From Acidobacteria bacterium AB60 (lineage in GTDB: Bacteria; Acidobacteriota; Terriglobia; Terriglobales; Acidobacteriaceae): DNA of 64,000 nt. The notes under the pieces are model-generated. The model ran no database searches. It saw nothing but the letters and a program-made list of their open reading frames with translations, and was not told the DNA's origin. A program made the translations under genes and the position numbers. Shown here in pieces: positions 19,554 through 28,819 of the stretch (position 1 is its first letter; the number at the start of each line of letters is the position of its first letter). The DNA is taken from NCBI GenBank assembly GCA_008682415.1, contig VANK01000014.1, forward strand, positions 98,857 through 162,856. The letters are read 5' to 3'.

Positions 19554-21044
19554 TTATCGTGTCCACCCGCCACCTAGCGCACGGAAGGAACTCACGGCTG
19601 CTCGCGCCGCGGCCTCGCGACTCGAAGTCAGATCGTCCTTCGCAACCAGGAGTTGACGGCTTGCATCCAGTACGTCCGTCAGCGGAATCACACCAGCTTC
19701 ATAGGACTGTTGAGAAAGATCCTTGGACCGTTGAAGAGCGCCTATCTCGCGAAGGATTTCATCGCACCGCAATTCGGACTGTGCCAGTGCGCTGAACGCA
19801 TCCTCTACTTCCTCGGCCGCGCGCAGAACGGAACTTCGATATTGAGCCAGAGCTTCGGCGTTCGCGCCGCGTGCCCGCTTAACCTCCGCATCGATGCGAC
19901 CAAAGTCGAATAAGCGCCAGCGAAGTCCGGGGACCAGCGTTGGTTGAAATCCTGCCTCGCGAAATAGGCTTGCCGGAGTTTCGGCTTCGCTGCCGAGCAA
20001 AGCGGAGAGCGATATTCTCGGGTAGTATTCGGCAAGCGCCTGGCCAATGCGGGCATTGCTTGCGGCGAGTCTTCTCTCGGCTGCGACGATGTCGGGCCTG
20101 CGCCGTAGCAAATCAGAGGCATTGAGCGTCTTGGCGATGCCGGGTACAGCTGGGACATCTTCTGTGGTGTTGAGTTCGGTCGCGTATGTGCCGGGCTGAA
20201 CACCCATCAAGACATCCAGCCTATTGAGTTGCGCCTCAAGAGCAATGTTCAGCTGTGGAACCGATGCCTTAGCTTGCGAGAGAAGGGCTTCCGCCTCTGC
20301 GACTTCTCGATCTGACGCGACTCCTGCATTTCGTCTTTGCAAAACCAGATTGAGCAGATGCTCATCCGTAGCAATCTGTTCCTCCGTAAAAGCGATGCGT
20401 ACTTGTGCTCCTCGAATCTGCATGTAAGCATCGGCGGACTCCGCCACCACCGAGACTCGAGTCCCCAGGCGCTCTGCTTCCGCAGCCTGAGCTTCCGCGT
20501 TGGCAGCCTCTGCACCCCGCCGCAGACTGCCGAAAATGTCGGCCTCCCAAGCGGCCCCTATACCGAGGTCAAGGATGTTCTGGTTGCGGTTGAACCCTGG
20601 GATGACACCTGAAACAGCTCTTCCTATCGGAGTCGCGACCGACTGACGCGATGCCGAGTCGCTTCCTACTAGATTGAATTCCGGCTTGCGAATCGCGCCC
20701 GCTTCCCGAGCCACTGCCCTGGCCTGCTCGACGCGAGCGAATGATGCCGCGAGATCGAGGTTTTGGGCTAGCGCCCGCTCGATGATCTTGTTCAAATCCG
20801 AGTCATGGAACCCGGTCCACCAGGAGTCAATGGTTGGGGAAGGAAGAGTCGCCGCACGTGACTCGATCGCTGGAGCATTGTGGTAGGGCTGAAGACCTGG
20901 AAGCGGTCGCTTGTATTGAGGCCCGACCGAGCACCCGGGTATCAGAACCACCGTGACGAGCAAGCAAAATATCGACGTTGCATGCCTCGCACGACTCCTC
21001 TCAGTCTTGAGGGACGAAGGATGTACAGAGCTTGATCGAACCAT
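19554..21044 (-). CDS. RND efflux outer-membrane lipoprotein (NodT/OprM family)
   Basis: A 496-residue TolC-like channel. The N-terminus has a lipoprotein signal, LVTVVLIPGC|SVGPQYKRP, and the GPxYxRP motif typical of NodT-family factors. Two repeated outer-membrane efflux regions span about 75-265 and 290-490. It is transcribed away from the TetR gene, and the adaptor and permease genes follow that regulator on the other strand, so the three parts form one pump. A minus-strand promoter (TTGACA 21083-21078, 17-bp spacer, ATATTC) lies between it and the regulator. Confidence 0.9.
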   Translation of the reverse strand: MVRSSSVHPSSLKTERSRARHATSIFCLLVTVVLIPGCSVGPQYKRPLPGLQPYHNAPAIESRAATLPSPTIDSWWTGFHDSDLNKIIERALAQNLDLAASFARVEQARAVAREAGAIRKPEFNLVGSDSASRQSVATPIGRAVSGVIPGFNRNQNILDLGIGAAWEADIFGSLRRGAEAANAEAQAAEAERLGTRVSVVAESADAYMQIRGAQVRIAFTEEQIATDEHLLNLVLQRRNAGVASDREVAEAEALLSQAKASVPQLNIALEAQLNRLDVLMGVQPGTYATELNTTEDVPAVPGIAKTLNASDLLRRRPDIVAAERRLAASNARIGQALAEYYPRISLSALLGSEAETPASLFREAGFQPTLVPGLRWRLFDFGRIDAEVKRARGANAEALAQYRSSVLRAAEEVEDAFSALAQSELRCDEILREIGALQRSKDLSQQSYEAGVIPLTDVLDASRQLLVAKDDLTSSREAAARAAVSSFRALGGGWTR

Positions 21045-21113
21045 GATGAGTAACGAATATCGTAATTCTTAACTAAATGTCAAGCGCAATCGTAAGATAT
21101 AATCGAAGAGCAT
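21045..21113. promoter_or_regulatory. Divergent promoters between outer-membrane channel and TetR gene
   Basis: On the minus strand TTGACA (21083-21078), a 17-bp spacer and ATATTC precede the channel gene. On the plus strand a perfect TATAAT (21098-21103) precedes the TetR ATG by 10 bp. The AT-rich region is a likely TetR operator. Confidence 0.6.
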
Positions 21114-21740
21114 ATGGAGCAAGAAGCGACACTTGAAGCTAGTGGGTACGGCCAGAGGGGCCCAGCCGACCACAAACGCCGGCAGCAGATCTTGCAGGCC
21201 GCTGATGAACACTTTCGCCTTTACGGTTATAAGAAGACGACACTAGCCGATATTGCCAAGTCAATCCACCTCTCCACGCCCTACATCTACAAATTCTTCG
21301 AATCGAAGCAGGCAATCGGTGAGGCAATGTGCTGGCACTGTCTCGGCGCCGCTCTTTCTCAAATCGATGAATCCCTCGAACAAGCCAAATCTCCGGTCGA
21401 GAAGTTGCGCCGTATTTTCTTGGGTTTAGAAGCTATCACGTGGCAAATACTGAGCGAGCAGCGAAAGATCCACGAGATGGTCATGGTTTCTTTCGAAGAG
21501 AATTGGGAATCCATCGGCCGATTCAGGGAAGGCATCTACGAGATGATCCGAAAAGTCATTGTCCAGGGCCGGGAATCTGGAGATTTTGAGCGCAAGTCGC
21601 CTCTGGAAGAGACGGCCAGGGCCATCGCCCGCATGACGGAGCTGTTCTATCATCCGACACTCCTGGACCAGGCTGGCAAAAGCCAACACGACGAAGCTCT
21701 AGCGGTTGCGAACGTCGCGATCCGATCCTTGACTGCCTGA
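21114..21740 (+). CDS. TetR/AcrR family transcriptional regulator
   Basis: A 208-residue repressor-like protein. The HTH lies at about residues 25-70 ('QILQAADEHFRLYGYKKTTL', then 'IAKSIHLSTPYIYKFFESKQ'), followed by a helical ligand-binding domain. Its position between the divergent channel gene and the adaptor/permease genes indicates local control of the pump. The ATG is the first in a frame preceded by TATAAT; no strong Shine-Dalgarno is visible. Confidence 0.88.
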   Translation: MEQEATLEASGYGQRGPADHKRRQQILQAADEHFRLYGYKKTTLADIAKSIHLSTPYIYKFFESKQAIGEAMCWHCLGAALSQIDESLEQAKSPVEKLRRIFLGLEAITWQILSEQRKIHEMVMVSFEENWESIGRFREGIYEMIRKVIVQGRESGDFERKSPLEETARAIARMTELFYHPTLLDQAGKSQHDEALAVANVAIRSLTA

Positions 21741-21831
21741 CCTCGACCAAAAAATATTACTAGTTATTAGTTGACATTTTATTCACTCGTATACTAGATT
21801 CGACTCCAGCCGCTTCTCTGGAGCCGAATTC
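21741..21831 (+). promoter_or_regulatory. Promoter/operator of RND adaptor-permease operon
   Basis: An AT-rich stretch with TTGACA (21771-21776) and TAGATT (21795-21800, 18-bp spacer). An ACTA-N5-TAGT inverted repeat lies immediately upstream of the -35, and the shared TTGACATTT sequence also occurs in the channel-gene promoter. A TetR site is likely. Confidence 0.55.
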
Positions 21832-22920
21832 ATGCCTTCTCCCTCCTTAACTCCAATCCTGGTTGCCATCTTGGTGACTGGAACTCTCTCCGGCTGCAAA
21901 ACCCAAAGCCACCAGGATCCAAGAACCCTGCCCGACCTGGTGCGGATCGCGATCGTGCGCTCCGCCCAGCAGAACGAACGCACGTACACGGGGGTGGTCA
22001 CTGCCCGCGTTCAGAGCGATCTCGGATTTCGCGTTCCGGGCAAAGTGACGAAACGGTTTGTTGATATCGGTCAGACAGTTCGGGCCGGCCAGCCGCTCAT
22101 GCGCATCGATGTGACTGACTATGCGCATGCCATCACGACGCAGACACAAAATGTGGAAGTTGCGAAAGCCAGAGCCGAGCAGGCCGCAGCAGACGAAGCG
22201 CGTTATCGTGGCCTGGTCAGCACCGGCGCAGTTTCTGCCTCTACGTACGATCAGATCAAAGCCGCTGCTGATGCTGCAAAGGCGCAACTCGCCGCGGTAG
22301 AAGCTCAAGCCCAAGTCGCCAAAGACGAAGGTGATTATTCGCTACTGATCGCTGATGCGGACGGGGTCGTCGTCGAGACTCTTGCCGAACCTGGACAGGT
22401 GGTGGCAGCTGGGCAGACGGTCGTCAAACTGGCCCATGCAGGTCCTCGCGAGGCGGCCGTATACCTTCCCGAAACTGTGCGCCCTACCCTCGGGTCAGTC
22501 GCGCGCGCTTCTGTTTATGCGGAGAGCGGAAGCTTTCCATCACGCCTAAGACAACTCTCCGATACAGCTGATCCCGCGACACGCACCTTCGAAGCTCGTT
22601 ACATTCTCGAAGGCACAGCAGCAGCTGCTCCTCTGGGATCCACCGTAGCAGTTGAACTTTCAGAGCCTGATGAGCGAGCAGCCCTGGCGGTTCCCATCGG
22701 CGCACTGACCGATCGCGGCAACGGGCCTGGCGTTTGGATCTTCAATGACAGGTCTTCGACCGTTTCCTTTCACCGGGTGAAGGTGGTGCGTTTAGAGGCG
22801 GAAGACGCCATCGTTGCCGACGGAGTGGGGCCGGGAGAAAAGATCATCGCCCTCGGAGCGCACTTGCTCAACGAAGGTCAACGGGTCCGCGTTGAGGATC
22901 AGAGAGCGGCGATTCAATGA
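21832..22920 (+). CDS. RND efflux periplasmic adaptor subunit (lipoprotein)
   Basis: A 362-residue membrane-fusion protein. The signal ends in a lipobox (ILVTGTLSGC|KTQ). A barrel-sandwich/lipoyl half 'LGFRVPGKVTKRFVDIGQTV' lies near residues 62-90, an alpha-helical hairpin at about 100-165, the second lipoyl half 'ADGVVVETLAEPGQVVAAGQ' near 178, and a beta-barrel domain after it. It links the inner-membrane pump to the outer-membrane channel. The stop overlaps the permease start by 4 bp. Confidence 0.9.
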   Translation: MPSPSLTPILVAILVTGTLSGCKTQSHQDPRTLPDLVRIAIVRSAQQNERTYTGVVTARVQSDLGFRVPGKVTKRFVDIGQTVRAGQPLMRIDVTDYAHAITTQTQNVEVAKARAEQAAADEARYRGLVSTGAVSASTYDQIKAAADAAKAQLAAVEAQAQVAKDEGDYSLLIADADGVVVETLAEPGQVVAAGQTVVKLAHAGPREAAVYLPETVRPTLGSVARASVYAESGSFPSRLRQLSDTADPATRTFEARYILEGTAAAAPLGSTVAVELSEPDERAALAVPIGALTDRGNGPGVWIFNDRSSTVSFHRVKVVRLEAEDAIVADGVGPGEKIIALGAHLLNEGQRVRVEDQRAAIQ

Positions 22921-25900
22921 GCAACTTCGAACTCCAGACACCTGACTTTCAAAAGGAGCAGAGCGCAACGAGCGGCCTAAACCTTTCTGCGCTGGCTGTA
23001 CGCGAGCGACCGGTTACTGTCTTTTTTCTGCTGGCCGTGATCGTTGCCGGAGTGTTCGCTTACTTCAAGTTGGGTCGCGCCGAAGATCCGAACCTCACCA
23101 TCAAAGTGTTCACAGTGACGGCTGCATGGCCGGGAGCAACCGCTAAGGAGATGCAAGACCTGGTAGCGGACCCGCTCGAAAAGCGAATGCAGGAACTCAC
23201 CTACTACGATCACGTCGACACGTACACCAGGCCGGGCCTCGCCTTCCTTACCGTTCAGCTGCAGGACTATACGCCTCCTGACGCGGTTCAGGAAGAGTTC
23301 TATCAAGGCCGTAAGAAGATCCAAGACGAAACCCCCAAGCTCCCACAGGGAGTGCTCCCACCCATCCTGAATGACGAATACAAAGATGTGGTCTTCGCCG
23401 TCTACTCGCTGGAAGCGCCAGGAATGCCCCCCCGGCTGATGACCAGAGAAGCAGAGACACTGCGGCAGGATTTGCTGCACGTCGACGGAGTTGAGAAGGT
23501 CAACATCTTCGGAGAGCGGCCGGAAAGAATCTTCGTCCAGTTCTCGAACGACCGAATCGCCACTCTCGGCGTCAGCGGGCGGGACATCTTCGATGCCCTG
23601 GCCCGGCAGAATGCTGTGACGCCGGGCGGTTCGATCGATACCCAGAACTCGCAGGTGTACATCCGCCTCGATGGAGCACTCAATAACCTTGACAAGATCC
23701 GGGACACGCCGATCACTGCGGGTGGAAGGACTCTAAGGCTCTCCGATATCGCCAGCGTGGAGCGAGGATATGAAGAACCACCGACGTTCCTTGTCCGCCA
23801 CAATGGCCAGCCTGCCATGATGCTTAACGTTGTAATGAGAGAGGGCTTCAACGGCCTCGAGTTGGGCAAATCTCTCGAATCGGAACAGAAGAAGATCCAA
23901 GCGAGTCTCCCTGTTGGAATGACCATCGCGAAGGTCACCGATCAGTCAGCGATCATCAGGCAGGCTGTTGGCGAGTTCCAGCAAAAATTCCTGGTCGCGC
24001 TGCTCGTGGTGATGATCGTCGGTCTAGTCAGCCTGGGCTGGCGTGTTGGCATTGTCGTCGCCGCCGCAGTCCCAATCACGCTCTCGGCCACCCTCGTCAT
24101 CATGTTGATGACCGGGAAAGAGCTTGATCGCATCACGCTGGGCGCGCTCATTCTGTCGCTCGGCCTTTTAGTGGATGATGCAATCATCTCGATCGAATCC
24201 ATTGTCGTAAAGATGGAAGAAGGCTGGGACCGCATCAAGGCCGCGACTTACGCGTGGGGCCATACGGCCGCGCCGATGCTCGCCGGAACATTGGTCACCG
24301 TCATCGGTCTGATGCCAATCGGTTTTGCTCACTCGGGTGTGGGCGAGTATTGCGGAAATCTGTTCTGGGTTGTCTGCTTCGCTCTGCTCGCATCCTGGGT
24401 CGTTGCTGTCACATTTACGCCCTATCTCGGCGTCAAGCTTCTTCCCAATATCTCTCGGGTGGAAGGTGGATATGCCGCGATCTACGAGACTCGAAACTAT
24501 CGGCGATTTCGAAGATTAATCGTCTGGTCTGTTGAACGCAAGTTTCTGGTAGCCGGCGCCGTCCTCATCGTCTTCTTCGCAGCGGCCTTTGGAATGGGCT
24601 TCGTCAAGCAACAGTTCTTTCCGACCTCCGACAGGCCTGAGGTGTTGATCGACATCACACTACCGCAGGGTTCCAGCATCGAAACGACTCAAGCCACAGT
24701 AACTCGGGTAGAAAACTGGCTGCGTGCGCAACCCGAAACCACAATTGTCAGCTCCTACATCGGCGGCGGAGCACCCCGTTTCTGGCTCGCTTACAATCCT
24801 GATCTGCCCGTTCCCAACTTCGCCAAAATGATGGTGATGACGCCTAGTCCGAAAGATCGAGACAAGCTCATCTTCAGATTTCGTCAGCAGGTTGCAACTG
24901 GATTAGCTCCAGAGGCTCGTCTCCGTGCGAACAAGTTCGTGTTCGGCCCATATTCGCCTTGGCCGATTGCGTTCCGCGTGTCGGGGCCGGATCCAAGTGT
25001 CGTGCGAACAATCGCGGATCAGGTGTTGGCACAAATGCAAGCCAATCCAAACGTCCGGCAAGCGAATGAAGACTGGAACGAACGCGCTCCGGTGGAACAT
25101 TTCGTTCTCGACCAGGATCGCCTGCGCCTGATAGGCCTTTCGTCTTATGACGTGGCCCAGCAGATTCAGTTCCTCACCACCGGGTTGACTGTGACACAGG
25201 TTCGCGAAGGCATCCGCACAGTTGATGTGGTGGCGCGGACGTCGGGGCTCAATCGCCTTGATCCCAGCAAACTACTCAATCTGACACTGACGAATAATAA
25301 CGGCCGGCTAATTCCATTGGGTCAGATTGGAAAAGTTACCGTCGAAGAAGAGGATCCAATTTTGAAAAGGCGCGATCGCGTGGCCACCATGACGATTGAG
25401 AGCGATCTCGATGAGTCGCTGCAGCCGCCACAAGTGACCGCCGAGATCGCGAAGGCTATTCAGCCCATCATCGAAAAGCTGCCGGCGGGCTACAAAATCC
25501 AAGCCGGCGCAAACGAGGAAGACTCCGCGAAGGCGAACGATTCGATCGCGAAGATGTTTCCCATCATGCTGGTTTGCATGCTGGTCGTCATCGTCGTTCA
25601 GGTTAGATCGCTTTCCGCGCTGGCGATGACCATCCTTACAGCTCCATTGGGTCTGGCCGGTGTGGTACCCACACTCCTTTTGTTCCACGTGCCGTTCGGA
25701 TTCAACGCCATTCTCGGCTTGATTGCCCTGGCAGGAATCCTGATGCGGAACACTCTCATCCTGATCGGACAGATCAAGACCAACAAAGAAGAAGGCCTGG
25801 ATGATTTCCATGCCGTTGTCGAGGCCACAGTCCAGCGTTCCCGCCCCGTGGTACTAACGGCATTGGCTGCTGTTCTTGCCTTTATCCCTCTGACGTATTC

Positions 25901-26054
25901 CGTGTTTTGGGGATCCCTTGCCTATACGCTCATCGGCGGAACCACTGTCGGAACTGTTTTAACGCTTGTCTTCCTCCCCGCCCTCTACACGATTTGGTTC
26001 CGAGTTAAGCCCACCGCGCGAGCAACCGCACAGGAGGCCCAATTGGTCCATTGA
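22917..26054 (+). CDS. RND efflux permease subunit (AcrB/MexB family)
   Basis: A 1045-residue inner-membrane proton/drug antiporter with the 12-TM RND layout: large periplasmic loops after TM1 and TM7 and the conserved TM4 proton-relay motif in 'LGLLVDDAIISIESIVVKM'. Highly conserved segments such as 'GTLVTVIGLMPIGFAHSGVG' and 'ALAGILMRNTLILIGQI' are intact. Substrates cannot be read from sequence. Partners: adaptor immediately upstream, outer-membrane channel on the opposite strand, TetR between them. Confidence 0.93.
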   Translation: MSNFELQTPDFQKEQSATSGLNLSALAVRERPVTVFFLLAVIVAGVFAYFKLGRAEDPNLTIKVFTVTAAWPGATAKEMQDLVADPLEKRMQELTYYDHVDTYTRPGLAFLTVQLQDYTPPDAVQEEFYQGRKKIQDETPKLPQGVLPPILNDEYKDVVFAVYSLEAPGMPPRLMTREAETLRQDLLHVDGVEKVNIFGERPERIFVQFSNDRIATLGVSGRDIFDALARQNAVTPGGSIDTQNSQVYIRLDGALNNLDKIRDTPITAGGRTLRLSDIASVERGYEEPPTFLVRHNGQPAMMLNVVMREGFNGLELGKSLESEQKKIQASLPVGMTIAKVTDQSAIIRQAVGEFQQKFLVALLVVMIVGLVSLGWRVGIVVAAAVPITLSATLVIMLMTGKELDRITLGALILSLGLLVDDAIISIESIVVKMEEGWDRIKAATYAWGHTAAPMLAGTLVTVIGLMPIGFAHSGVGEYCGNLFWVVCFALLASWVVAVTFTPYLGVKLLPNISRVEGGYAAIYETRNYRRFRRLIVWSVERKFLVAGAVLIVFFAAAFGMGFVKQQFFPTSDRPEVLIDITLPQGSSIETTQATVTRVENWLRAQPETTIVSSYIGGGAPRFWLAYNPDLPVPNFAKMMVMTPSPKDRDKLIFRFRQQVATGLAPEARLRANKFVFGPYSPWPIAFRVSGPDPSVVRTIADQVLAQMQANPNVRQANEDWNERAPVEHFVLDQDRLRLIGLSSYDVAQQIQFLTTGLTVTQVREGIRTVDVVARTSGLNRLDPSKLLNLTLTNNNGRLIPLGQIGKVTVEEEDPILKRRDRVATMTIESDLDESLQPPQVTAEIAKAIQPIIEKLPAGYKIQAGANEEDSAKANDSIAKMFPIMLVCMLVVIVVQVRSLSALAMTILTAPLGLAGVVPTLLLFHVPFGFNAILGLIALAGILMRNTLILIGQIKTNKEEGLDDFHAVVEATVQRSRPVVLTALAAVLAFIPLTYSVFWGSLAYTLIGGTTVGTVLTLVFLPALYTIWFRVKPTARATAQEAQLVH

Positions 26055-26216
26055 TCGCAGGCCACGCATCAACCGCTGAGCCGATTCATCCAATTCAACC
26101 CAACGCCGCGAACTCACGCTAGTTGCCGATCGCGCGTTGGACTGCATACTGCGTCGAAGCGACGACTCGTTTCGGTGCGAAAGTTTTATTCGACATCACC
26201 AAGTGAGGAGATATCA

Positions 26217-26843
26217 ATGAATGTCACTCTGTACGGCGCCTCTGGAATGATCGGAAGCCGAATCCTCGATGAACTCGTGTTGCGTCAACACAAAGTAACC
26301 GCGGTCGTCCGCCATCCATCGAAGATTACGCGCACTGATGTCAAAGTATGCGCCGGAGACGTGCTTGATCCGCATAGTGTAGCCGAGACCGCCAGCGGTG
26401 CGGACGTCGTTATCAGCGCCTACGCTCCACCGGAAGATGCCACAAATTTACTCACGAACGCAACCCATTCTCTGCTTTCAGCTCTGGAGCGTACGGGAGT
26501 GCGGCGATTTCTGATGGTCGGTGGGGCCGGCAATCTCGAAGTCGCTCCAGGCGTTCCAATCGTGGATACTCCGCACTTCCCACCGCAGTGGATATCTCAC
26601 GGATTAGCCCACAAAGAAGCTCTTTCTGTGTTGAAGCATTCCGATCTCGATTGGACGAGTTTCAGCCCCGCGGCGCTCATCCAACCCGGCGAACGAACGG
26701 GCAGGTTTCGACTCAGCGGTAACGCCTTCATTCCCGCACCTGATGGCCAGAGCAGCATATCTGCCGAAGATTTCTCCGTTGCGCTCGTCGATGAACTTGA
26801 AAACCCTCGCCACCTGCGACAGGTATTGGGAGTGGTGTATTGA
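26217..26843 (+). CDS. NAD(P)-binding atypical SDR (YwnB-like)
   Basis: A 208-residue Rossmann protein with GASGMIG at residues 7-13. I chose the ATG at 26217 because AGTGAGGAG precedes it and the protein then begins directly with the first beta-strand (MNVTLYGAS). It probably binds NADPH and acts as a flavin or quinone reductase-like protein; the exact reaction is unknown. It is a distant paralogue of the gene at 15441-16082. Confidence 0.82.
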   Translation: MNVTLYGASGMIGSRILDELVLRQHKVTAVVRHPSKITRTDVKVCAGDVLDPHSVAETASGADVVISAYAPPEDATNLLTNATHSLLSALERTGVRRFLMVGGAGNLEVAPGVPIVDTPHFPPQWISHGLAHKEALSVLKHSDLDWTSFSPAALIQPGERTGRFRLSGNAFIPAPDGQSSISAEDFSVALVDELENPRHLRQVLGVVY

Positions 26844-27018
26844 AACGGCGGCCGTGCTGTATTGGCCGAATTCTGGCGTGAGCTGAAACAACCGGTGGCC
26901 CCGAGGATGGCTTCCTCGGCCTTGCACATGACGCAGAAAACCCGAAAGGCATCCTTGAACGACGAATGGCAAATGCAAGTGCAGACGCGTGATGCCGCTG
27001 TATCCAAAAGGAGAATCC

Positions 27019-27543
27019 ATGCAAAAGCGAGTCGCCCTAGTCATTGCTTTCACTGTTGGCCTTGTGATCCTCACCGCGTGTCGGGGAAAAAGGGAAAGCC
27101 CATCTGCATGGGCCTCCTGCGATTTCGGATCTGGCAAAACGATCAAGACCGTCTACTCAAGCCCTCGTATGAAGGGCCGGAAGATCTACGGCGGTATTGT
27201 GCCCTTCGGCCAGGTGTGGCGCACGGGCGCAAATGAAGCGACAACATTCGTAACCACCAGCTCTTTCATTGTTGGGGGCAAGTTGATCCCTGCGGGAAAT
27301 TACACGATCTTCACCGTTCCCACTGCCGGAACGTGGACCCTTATCGTCAATAAGAAAACCGGAGAGTGGGGCATCCCCTACAAGTACGAGAGTGATGAAT
27401 TGGCTCGAATCGACATGAGCACAACTAAGCTTCCCTCGCCGGTCGAGAATTTTGGCATTTCCTACGAGAAGTCAGGAACTGGCTGTACGATGAACATCGA
27501 CTGGGAGACCACGCGCGCTTCCGTCGCGATCGCGGAGAAGTAA
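27019..27543 (+). CDS. DUF2911 domain lipoprotein
   Basis: A 174-residue DUF2911 protein. The ATG at 27019 is preceded by AAAAGGAG. The N-terminus has a lipobox-like signal (VGLVILTAC|RGKR). Family motifs include 'YSSPRMKGRKIYGGIVPFG', 'WRTGANEATTF' and 'LIPAGNYTIFTVP'. These secreted beta-sandwich proteins are common in Bacteroidetes and Acidobacteria and have no known function. Confidence 0.85.
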   Translation: MQKRVALVIAFTVGLVILTACRGKRESPSAWASCDFGSGKTIKTVYSSPRMKGRKIYGGIVPFGQVWRTGANEATTFVTTSSFIVGGKLIPAGNYTIFTVPTAGTWTLIVNKKTGEWGIPYKYESDELARIDMSTTKLPSPVENFGISYEKSGTGCTMNIDWETTRASVAIAEK

Positions 27544-27611
27544 CTCACACTGGTCCAACGGAGGGAAACCATCGGAGCAATCGGAGCGTGTGAAAACCCT
27601 CTGTTTGAAGT

Positions 27612-27629
27612 CCATACCTAGGTATATGG
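27612..27629. promoter_or_regulatory. MerR-type operator
   Basis: ATACCTAGGTAT (27614-27625) is a perfect 12-bp palindrome just upstream of the merR remnant, resembling the dyads bound by metal-sensing MerR regulators. Confidence 0.5.
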
Positions 27630-27643
27630 TTCAGAATACCTAT

Positions 27644-27866
27644 ATGAGAATTGGGGAGCTTGCGGCTCGAGCTGAAGTGAACATTCAAACCCTGCGCTTT
27701 TATGAGCGGGAGGGCTTGCTGAGGTCGCCGGTGCGAACGGCTTCCGGCTACCGAAGCCCTGCGCTCGATTCGGGCGGAATTGAAGGCCATCGTCAAGGCG
27801 CTTACCGAGGATACCGCCGGCACCTGTCCAGTCGCAGCAAGTCCTGCAAACCAATCGAAGAAATAG
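27644..27866 (+). pseudogene. MerR-family metal regulator, internally deleted and frameshifted
   Basis: The N-terminal winged-helix half is intact ('MRIGELAARAEVNIQTLRFY', then EREGLLRSP...SGYR). Right after GYR the frame is wrong. In another frame the sequence continues as 'EALRSIRAELKAIVKALTED', the C-terminal helix and tail of a MerR protein, ending at the TAG at 27864-27866. About 70-75 residues of the middle are missing, so the gene is dead. The promoter dyad is still present upstream. Confidence 0.75.
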
Positions 27867-27900
27867 TGCTTGACCTTATACCCGACTAGAAGCTCCAGAC

Positions 27901-28230
27901 TTGCTCTTGAAGCTACTGACCGCAATAAGTCAGGCTGGGAGTTCAAGCTTGGACGGTCATCAACTTCGCACCAACCAAACTTCATTAAAATGGATCATCT
28001 TTCTGGCAGTCCTTGCCGCCGGGGCGGTCTGGGCAGTCCGCGACGTTCTCTTGCGCGCCCAGCGGATGACCACTGCCGACACAAGGGCCCCGCCATTCGC
28101 GTCCATTTCACGGGGCTCTTCTGCGAAAGCCGTAGTGCGTCTCGAGAGTGTCACGGGCAGTGAGGTGAAAGGCACCCTCCTTGAACGACAGAGCGACACT
28201 GTCTACCAGTTGCCTTCCGTAATGCAATAA
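27901..28230 (+). CDS. Small membrane-anchored hypothetical protein
   Basis: A 109-residue ORF from a TTG. One transmembrane segment lies near residues 31-47 ('LKWIIFLAVLAAGAVWAVRD'), followed by a short extracytoplasmic domain ('VVRLESVTGSEVKGTLLER'). I do not recognise it. Its place between a merR remnant and a broken RND adaptor suggests it was part of a metal-efflux locus. The start is uncertain and it may itself be a remnant; its 3' end overlaps the opposing pseudogene. Confidence 0.35.
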   Translation: MLLKLLTAISQAGSSSLDGHQLRTNQTSLKWIIFLAVLAAGAVWAVRDVLLRAQRMTTADTRAPPFASISRGSSAKAVVRLESVTGSEVKGTLLERQSDTVYQLPSVMQ

Positions 28231-28819
28231 GGACTGAATAACGGGGTGGGCTGGGCGCATTCATTGGTGCATGGTTCAAAGCAACGGCGATGAGACAACC
28301 ACCAGTATCGGCGCGCTCAAGACGCCGGAACCATCTGGCCGTCGGATTGGACTCATCGCCAGGCGATCCAGGACGGGGGGCGAGGTGATCGTAGCGTTCT
28401 GCCTGCCGATCGGCGTTCTGCGCCGCGGCAATATCCCGTTCGAGAATCGCTTCGGCTTGTTGCTTCTGGGCGATGTCGCGTCCAAGCTGGGCCCTTGCCT
28501 GTCGAAGAGCCGCCTCAAACGGTGCAGGCTCGATCTCAAACAACGCATCCCCGACTCGAACAGTCTCGCCTTCGTGGATGAGTGTGCGCCGTAAAACTCC
28601 CGACACCTCCGATTTAACGTTCACGGTGACGACCGGAGTGATCGCGGCGGGGACTCGAACTTCTATCGGGACGTCGGATTGATACGCTTTGGCAACGACA
28701 ACAGGGATAATTGGTGTCGCTTGTTTTTGAGACGCACTCACGCCTCGACAGCTGGTCAGGCAAAATGCCGAACTACAGGTCAGCGCGAATTCGAGCATGC
28801 CATACGAAGGCTTTCGCAC
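28151..28819 (-). pseudogene. RND efflux periplasmic adaptor (MdtA-like), truncated
   Basis: The first ~120 residues match a membrane-fusion protein: a lipoprotein-like signal (FCLTSC|RG), the lipoyl segment 'AITPVVTVNVKSEVSGVLRR' and the start of the helical hairpin 'ALRQARAQLGRDIAQKQQAE'. After 'AERYDHLA' the sequence loses all resemblance to the family, and the second lipoyl half and beta-barrel are gone. It is therefore a 3'-deleted remnant. No partner permease gene follows. Confidence 0.7.
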
